A DNA stretch of 64,000 nt from assembly GCF_000165485.1 (NCBI RefSeq), contig NC_014623.1, positions 9,690,893 through 9,754,892 on the forward strand. Direction: 5' to 3'. The notes under the pieces are model-generated. The model saw nothing but the letters and a program-made list of their open reading frames with translations, was not told the DNA's origin and did not search any database. This DNA comes from Stigmatella aurantiaca DW4/3-1 (GTDB lineage Bacteria > Myxococcota > Myxococcia > Myxococcales > Myxococcaceae). Positions 59,243 to 64,000 of this stretch are shown one piece after another; within the stretch, counting starts at the first letter, position 1, and every line of letters begins with the position of its first letter. Both the position numbers and the translations under genes were made by a program.

Positions 59243-59977
59243 TCAGCTCCTTCCCCACGGCCGGCCGCGCGTCCGGGCAATGGTCTGGGCCAATTCACGA
59301 ATGGAGATGGGCTTGCGCATGCAAGCCACGTCGCCGAGCGCGGCCACCTCCCGCATCATCTGAGGCACGTCATGCCCGGAGACGGCGATGACCCCCAGGG
59401 GGAAGCCTGCCCCCCGCACCCGCTCCACCATCTCCGTGCCACTCATCCCGGGCATCACCAGGTCCACCACGCAGACATCGAAGCGCCCCGAGCGCACCCG
59501 CTCGATGGCGGCATCCCCGTCGTACACGGCCTGGGCGCTCAGGCCGCACAGGCGCAGCCCCTCCACCGTGGCCTCCGCCACCTCCTCCGTGTCGTCCACC
59601 ACCAGCACCCCGGGGGCCCGTGCCGCGCGCCGCAAGGTCTCCAGCAGGTGCTCCACGTCGAAGGGCTTGGGCAGCACGGTGAAGGCGCCCTCGGCGAGCG
59701 CGTCGTTGATCAAGCTCTCCTGGGCGAAGGCCGTCATCAGCACCACCGGCAGCCCGGGGTGCTCGCGCCGCAGGTGGCGGTGGAGTTCCACCCCATGCAG
59801 CCCCGGCATGCGGATGTCCGTCAGCACCACGTCCACGGCCCGCTCGCGCAGAAGCCGCAGGGCCTCATCGCCGCTGGAGGCCTCCAGCACCAGGTGCCCC
59901 TCCAGCTCCAGGTTGGCCGCCAGGGTAATTCGCAGGGACTCTTCATCGTCCACCACCAGGATGCTCGCTGCGCTCAC
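59243..59977 (-). CDS. Tandem-receiver response regulator
   Basis: A 244-aa protein consisting of two receiver domains: first SILVVDDEESLRIT with DVVLTDIRMPGLHG and LPKPFDVEHLL; second GVLVVDDTEEVAEA with DVCVVDLVMPGMSG and MRKPISIRELA. No output domain. GTG start with GGGGGAGGATGAC upstream. It sits between two histidine kinase genes and so could take phosphate from one and pass it on, acting as a bridge. Confidence 0.92.
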   Translation of the reverse strand: MSAASILVVDDEESLRITLAANLELEGHLVLEASSGDEALRLLRERAVDVVLTDIRMPGLHGVELHRHLRREHPGLPVVLMTAFAQESLINDALAEGAFTVLPKPFDVEHLLETLRRAARAPGVLVVDDTEEVAEATVEGLRLCGLSAQAVYDGDAAIERVRSGRFDVCVVDLVMPGMSGTEMVERVRGAGFPLGVIAVSGHDVPQMMREVAALGDVACMRKPISIRELAQTIARTRGRPWGRS

Positions 59978-59991
59978 GTCATCCTCCCCCC

Positions 59992-61407
59992 TCAGGCCGC
60001 CCGGGCGGCCACACCCGGTAACTGGATGATGAACTCACTGCCTTGCCCGCTCTGGCTCAACACGTTCAGGCTGCCGCCATGGCGCTGCACGCGGCTGGCG
60101 ACGATGGCCAGCCCCAGGCCGGTGCCCCGGGCCTTGGTGGTGAACAGGGGCTCGAAGATGTGGGGCAGCACGTTGGCGGGAATGCCCTCTCCATCATCCA
60201 CCACGCGCAAGCTCAGGGAGCCTTCGCCGCCCTCTTCCGCGCGCACCACCACCTGGCCCACGCGCTCGGCCGGAATGGCCTCCACCGCGTTCTGCACGAG
60301 GTTGATGAGCACCTGGCGGAACTGCTCCCGGTCCAGCATGGGCACGGGCAACTGCTCGGGGACCTGATTGAGAACGCGCACGGACTCCCGAGGAGGTACC
60401 ACACCGATGGCCTCCTCCACCAATGGCCTCAAGGGACAAGGCTGGAGCATGAGGGGCCGCTCCCGCGCGAAATCCAACAAGTCCGAAATGATGCGGGTGC
60501 AATTGCCCAGCTCCCGGTCCATCAGCCCCAGCAGCTGCGGCACGCGCGCGTCCCCCACGGCCTGCTCGGGCTTGGCCAGCCGCTTGGCCAGGTAGGTGTG
60601 CGCATTGCGCACAGCAGCCAGCGGGTTGCGCAACTCGTGGCCCACGCTGGCGGCCAGCTGCCCCACGGCGGCCAGCTTCTCCACGCGAATGGCCTGCTCC
60701 TGGGCGGCACGCAACCCCTGGAGGGCCTGGTCCAGCGCGAGCGACTTCTCGTGCTCGCCCTCGGAGGCCAACTCCGCGGCCGCCTGGCGCGCGGCCATCT
60801 GCCGCATCTCCCACAAGCCCCTGGAGCACGAGTAGATGAGCAGCAGATCCATCGTGCCCACCCAGAAGGCGTGCTCCAGAAAGCGCCACCCTTGCATGGT
60901 GTCCGCCCCATAGATGGACTCGGGCCAAAACATGCCGCGCAGGACATGGTCCACCACCACCACGCCAGAGGCGCTCACCAGTACGGGCCAGTCCCGGTAG
61001 AAGGCGAGGAAGGCCAGCGAGCCGAAGATGTGGAAGTGCGTCTCGATGCGGCCCCCCGTCAGGTGGATGAGCAGCGCGGACCAGAGCATCTGCGAGATGG
61101 CCACCACGTGCCGGGTGAGCGCCGTGCCCGGACGCAGGCACACCAGGCTGATGGGAAAGGCGCTCAGCACCCCGCCGAGCAACACCGCCATGTACACGTG
61201 CAGGTGCAGCTCGCGCGCGCGGCCCTCCCAGCTGTACGGGGAGACGAAGAGCGCCAGGGCGATGGCGAACAGCCACTGCGTCAGCATCAGCCCAGCGAAG
61301 AGCCGATCCACCCGCTGCCACACCTCCTGCTGGTGCTGGGTGAAGAGCCGCACGGTCCGCTCTTCCAGCCGCTGCTCCGGCGTGCGCTCCACGGCCGCCG
61401 TGCTCAT
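59992..61407 (-). CDS. Membrane sensor histidine kinase
   Basis: A 471-aa kinase with six N-terminal membrane spans (LMLTQWLFAIALALFVSP, VYMAVLLGGVLSAFPISLVC, ISQMLWSALLIHL, FGSLAFLAFYR, VLVSASGVVVVDHVLRG, GTMDLLLIYSC). The core has ASVGHELRNPLAAVRNAHTY (phospho-His), NLVQNAVEAIP, VVDDGEGIP and GTGLGLAIVASR. The membrane region may be the sensor. Its start lies just inside the end of the upstream thioredoxin-like gene. Confidence 0.93.
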   Translation of the reverse strand: MSTAAVERTPEQRLEERTVRLFTQHQQEVWQRVDRLFAGLMLTQWLFAIALALFVSPYSWEGRARELHLHVYMAVLLGGVLSAFPISLVCLRPGTALTRHVVAISQMLWSALLIHLTGGRIETHFHIFGSLAFLAFYRDWPVLVSASGVVVVDHVLRGMFWPESIYGADTMQGWRFLEHAFWVGTMDLLLIYSCSRGLWEMRQMAARQAAAELASEGEHEKSLALDQALQGLRAAQEQAIRVEKLAAVGQLAASVGHELRNPLAAVRNAHTYLAKRLAKPEQAVGDARVPQLLGLMDRELGNCTRIISDLLDFARERPLMLQPCPLRPLVEEAIGVVPPRESVRVLNQVPEQLPVPMLDREQFRQVLINLVQNAVEAIPAERVGQVVVRAEEGGEGSLSLRVVDDGEGIPANVLPHIFEPLFTTKARGTGLGLAIVASRVQRHGGSLNVLSQSGQGSEFIIQLPGVAARAA

Positions 61408-62036
61408 GGCCTCGCGCCTCCGGCCAGCAGCGGCCGCGGATCCTCCAGCGCGCAGCCATAAACGGGGGACTGGGCACGGGCCTCTTCCCGCGCCAGCAGC
61501 GCCTCGACCGCGGCGCGCCCGGCGTTGTTGCCCTCATGCCCCCGCGAGTCCGTGATGCCGCCGCTGAAGCGCAGCTGGCCCCCGGCATCGAAGAGCAGCA
61601 CATGGCCCGAGGTGGTGGCCCCGAACCGCCGGGCCTCCACACCCCCCTCATCCTTGCTCACGGTGACGCCCGGGATGGAGGCGGCGCGCTGCCACAGCGG
61701 CCCCTGCTCCCACGCGGCGGCCGCGCGCTCGGGGCGCAAGAAGAGCACGTGGGCGTCCACGCGCGAGCCGGCCCGCGCCATCACCTCCTGAAGCTCCGTC
61801 AGGCTCGCGCGGGTGCAGGGGCACAACGGGTGCGCCAGCATCACCAGCAGGAAGTGCCCCGGGGTGGGCCGCAGGGCGCTGTCCCCGGGCCAGCGCGCCG
61901 GGGAGGCGGAGAGGGGACCCGCGGTGTACGCGTAGCGCGCCAGCACCGTCATCCCCCCGGCCACCGCTCCCACCCACAGCAAGCCCGTGACGGCGAGCAC
62001 CCAGCGCGCCCGCGCCGAGCTCATTCTGCGCTCCAT
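61404..62036 (-). CDS. Membrane-anchored thioredoxin-like protein
   Basis: A 210-aa protein with one N-terminal membrane span (RWVLAVTGLLWVGAVAGG) and an outward domain with LLVMLAHPLCPCTRASLTEL: an AHPxCPC redox-like motif at the position of thioredoxin CxxC. The fold continues with TSGHVLLFDAGGQLRFSGGI, common in thioredoxin/AhpC-like proteins. It overlaps the next histidine kinase by four bases, so it may relay redox state to that kinase. Confidence 0.75.
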   Translation of the reverse strand: MERRMSSARARWVLAVTGLLWVGAVAGGMTVLARYAYTAGPLSASPARWPGDSALRPTPGHFLLVMLAHPLCPCTRASLTELQEVMARAGSRVDAHVLFLRPERAAAAWEQGPLWQRAASIPGVTVSKDEGGVEARRFGATTSGHVLLFDAGGQLRFSGGITDSRGHEGNNAGRAAVEALLAREEARAQSPVYGCALEDPRPLLAGGARP

Positions 62037-62037
62037 C

Positions 62038-62469
62038 TCACAGCGCTCGCTTCCAGGCCCCCAGCTCGGACGAAAGCGAGCTCATCATCCGCTTGAGCCG
62101 CGAGGACTCCGCCGCCCGGTGGATCAGCTCCACGAGCTGCGTGGGCTGGTAGGGCTTGATGAGCAGGTAGTACAGCCCCTGCGCATCGTACTTGTCGCGC
62201 TTCTCCAGATACTCCCGGTGGCCGGTGACCAGCACGCCCGACAGGTGCGGCTGCACGGTGGTGGCCTCGCGCAGCAGCTGAATGCCGTTGCGGCCAGGCA
62301 TGTTGAAGTCCGTGCACAGCACATCGAACGTGTGCTGCGAGAGCAACCGCAGCGCGGCCTCGGCGTTCGTGGCCGTCATGACCCGGAAATCTTCGGAAAG
62401 AATCGCGGCTGCGGTGACGAGCACGGGGTACTCGTCATCCACAACCAGAACATTGAGCCGCTCGTTCAT
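62038..62469 (-). CDS. Response regulator with C-terminal helix
   Basis: A 143-aa receiver: NVLVVDDEYPVLVTAAAIL, DVLCTDFNMPGRNGI with the phospho-Asp, GVLVTGHREY and LLIKPYQPTQL. A short helical tail (SRLKRMMSSLSSELG) follows but no DNA-binding domain. The ATG at 62469 is preferred; a TTG at 62496 is possible. It is the first gene of the phosphorelay operon. Confidence 0.88.
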   Translation of the reverse strand: MNERLNVLVVDDEYPVLVTAAAILSEDFRVMTATNAEAALRLLSQHTFDVLCTDFNMPGRNGIQLLREATTVQPHLSGVLVTGHREYLEKRDKYDAQGLYYLLIKPYQPTQLVELIHRAAESSRLKRMMSSLSSELGAWKRAL

Positions 62470-62793
62470 GTTTTCCAGCGCCTTGTGCCTGCTCAAGGTG
62501 GATGTAGGCGAACGTAGGTTTTAAGGACCGCTAAGGACTGCTGCCTGGCAGGACAATATTGAACCACTGTAACGCCACTGGATCATTACCGCTTGAGGCG
62601 CGATGCCGCAGGGGTTGCACAGCAGACACAGCGCGTCGATGCACCGTCCGAACAACGTATTTCCGGGTTTTCCAATTTTTCAGAAGTGAACCGTCCTTTT
62701 CCCCCGGCGCGGCCGACCCGGGGAGTAGGAAGCTGTGGCTTTGTACCTACCTTGTACGCCAGAGGCCTGACACCCGGCCCCGGAGGAGCGCGT
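62470..62793. other. Divergent promoter region
   Basis: It separates the phosphorelay operon from the DUF72 gene. It contains AT-rich tracts (AATTTTTCAG near 62678) and the repeat TTGTACCTACCTTGTAC near 62740, which could be an operator; no motif is clear enough to name. No coding frame is convincing. Confidence 0.4.
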
Positions 62794-63684
62794 ATGATCC
62801 GGTTTGGCCCTGCGGGGTGGACATATAAGGACTGGGAAGGGGTGGTGTACCCTCGACTTCGGTCCAAGGGATTCGAGCCGCTGGAGGCCATGGCCTCGCT
62901 GTTCGATACGGTGGAAATCAATACCTCCTTTTACCGCCCCGTGAGCCCCCAGAACGCGCACCGGTGGCTGGAACGCACGGCGGCCCACCCTCACTTCCGC
63001 TTCACGGCGAAACTCTGGCGGCGCTTCACCCATGAGCGCTCGGAACCCTGGACAGAGGAGGAGGTCCGGTGGGCACGTGTAGGCCTCACGGTGCTGCACG
63101 AGGCCGGGCGGCTGGGGGCGGTGCTGGTGCAGTTCCCCTGGTCCTTCCGCAACACCCCGGAGAACCGGGATTGGGTGGACGGGCTGGTGGGGGCGTTCGA
63201 GGGGCTGCCGCTGGTGCTGGAGGTGCGGCACGCCTCGTGGAACGAGCCCTCGTACTACGCGGAGCTGGCGGAGCGGGGGCTGGACTGCGTGAACATCGAT
63301 CAGCCGCTCTTCAAGGACTCGCTGGCGCCGAGCGCCCGGGCCACGGCGGCGGTGGGCTACGTGCGGGTGCACGGCCGCAATTACAAAGACTGGTTCCGCC
63401 AGCGCGCGGCCCCCATCGAGCGCTACGACTACCTGTACTCGGCGCAGGAGTTGGCGCCCTGGGCGGAGCGCACGAAGGAGATCGCCCAGCACCCGCGCGT
63501 GCGGGACGTGTACGTCATCACCAACAACCACGCCCGGGGCCAGGGCGTGGCCAATGCCTTGATGCTCCAGGCGATGGTGACGGGACAACGGGTGAAAGCC
63601 CCGGAGACGCTGCTGCGGGCCTACCCCGAGGCGCTCGGCCCCTACGTGCGCCCGGAGGCGCCCCGGGAGGCTCCCCCGCCGTGA
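62794..63684 (+). CDS. DUF72-family protein
   Basis: A 296-aa TIM-barrel-like DUF72 protein: IRFGPAGWTYKDWEGVVYP, FDTVEINTSFYRPVSPQNA, RFTAKLWRRFTHE, LVQFPWSFRNTPEN, LEVRHASWNEPSYYAELAER, GYVRVHGRNYKDWF and VYVITNNHARGQGVANALML are all family hallmarks. Biochemical function unknown. The ATG at 62794 has GGAGGAGCGCGT upstream. Confidence 0.93.
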   Translation: MIRFGPAGWTYKDWEGVVYPRLRSKGFEPLEAMASLFDTVEINTSFYRPVSPQNAHRWLERTAAHPHFRFTAKLWRRFTHERSEPWTEEEVRWARVGLTVLHEAGRLGAVLVQFPWSFRNTPENRDWVDGLVGAFEGLPLVLEVRHASWNEPSYYAELAERGLDCVNIDQPLFKDSLAPSARATAAVGYVRVHGRNYKDWFRQRAAPIERYDYLYSAQELAPWAERTKEIAQHPRVRDVYVITNNHARGQGVANALMLQAMVTGQRVKAPETLLRAYPEALGPYVRPEAPREAPPP

Positions 63685-63706
63685 GCAGGGGACGGAACCA
63701 TGCGGA

Positions 63707-64000
63707 CTACCCGCCCGTGACGGCCACGGTCTTGCCCACCCGGATGTTGTTGTCGGAGATCAGCTCATCGTCCGGGTGAGGGCTCACCACGGCCCCGAGG
63801 TAGTAGGCGCCGGCGTTGGACACCGAGGCGCTGCCCATGAGGGACAGCGTCTGGCAGTTGCCCGGCTCCAGGTAGCCGGAGAACTGACTGGCCACTGGCA
63901 GGTCCGGGGAGGAGCCCCAGGGCGACTGCGGGGTGAGGGTGGCGTCCTCGGACAGGTACGCATCGACGTCGGTGGAGCCCCCTTCCGTCCCCTGGTTGCA
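63707..64000 (-). CDS. C-terminal part of a CARDB-type surface protein (5' end beyond the window)
   Basis: The last 97 residues of a larger protein: YLSEDATLTPQSPWGSSPDL, SLMGSASVSNAGAYYLGAVV and HPDDELISDNNIRVGKTVAV. The xxYLSxD...YLGAxVDPxxxVxExxExNN pattern is the CARDB repeat found in secreted adhesins and proteases. Upstream domains, and thus function, cannot be seen. Confidence 0.8.
   Translation of the reverse strand, partial: CNQGTEGGSTDVDAYLSEDATLTPQSPWGSSPDLPVASQFSGYLEPGNCQTLSLMGSASVSNAGAYYLGAVVSPHPDDELISDNNIRVGKTVAVTGG

Noticed and set aside
1-64000. tRNA, rRNA, CRISPR arrays or an integrated prophage
   Set aside because: No cloverleaf-like sequence with TTCGA loops, no rRNA-like sequence, no regularly spaced repeats and no phage structural genes were found by eye; only a dedicated scan would settle small RNAs.

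Overview
The window looks like chromosomal DNA of a fruiting myxobacterium of the Stigmatella/Cystobacter/Archangium/Myxococcus group. It is GC-rich with strong third-position GC. It is packed with Ser/Thr kinases (four full-length genes, one pseudokinase, one broken 5' copy) and with histidine kinases and response regulators. It also carries families I know mainly from myxobacteria: a DUSAM-repeat protein, SitA-like lipoproteins and a DUF5953-like family. I see no rRNA, tRNA or CRISPR array.

Layout. 0-6 kb: the end of a repeated mobile element, a His-tailed EamA transporter, a flavin-type acyl-CoA dehydrogenase homologue, then a graveyard of broken genes (cupin, TPR, DUF5953-like), one of them split by a second copy of the element. 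6-13 kb: receptor-like kinase, ATP-grasp ligase, a low-GC amidase/membrane-protein pair, a chitin-type LPMO, an EF-hand nuclease and small enzymes. 13-16.8 kb: Kup potassium transporter and an ECF sigma/NrsF-type anti-sigma pair. 16.8-23.1 kb: two divergent operons, SH3/SPFH on one side and zinc-ribbon pseudokinase, vWA protein and divergent adenylosuccinate synthetase on the other. 23.6-35.7 kb: FHA protein, an isoprenoid-type operon (prenyl synthase, two unknowns, CrtC-like, SCP2-like, very large FAD oxidoreductase), a kinase-ATPase and a methyltransferase. 35.8-39.9 kb: a lower-GC secreted/lipoprotein island with a papain-like protease. 40-49 kb: second receptor-like kinase, PLD, SDR, double hybrid histidine kinase and a second vWA paralogue. 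49-52 kb: a third copy of the repeated element directly abutting an intact IS701-type insertion sequence. 52-54.4 kb: SitA-like lipoprotein, DUSAM protein, HTH regulator. 54.5-62.5 kb: kinase-ATPase and a compact phosphorelay operon. 62.8-64 kb: DUF72 protein and a truncated CARDB-type surface protein.

The strongest unusual signal is the 1.5-kb repeated element (4165-5670, 48961-50430, end of a third copy at 1-193). It has the ends and the transposase scraps of an IS5/IS427-type insertion sequence, but the transposase has been gutted and an antisense GntR-type regulator occupies the middle: a mobile, passenger-carrying, non-autonomous element. One copy splits a DUF5953-like gene so cleanly that removing it with one TA restores the reading frame. 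Other candidates for new biology are the pseudokinase/vWA/PurA-like/SPFH module, the isoprenoid operon that has no recognisable cyclase, and the amidase/membrane-protein pair.

All family names come from reading the translated sequences against remembered motifs; no database search was possible. Starts were chosen by ribosome-binding sites and overlaps and are less certain than the ends.
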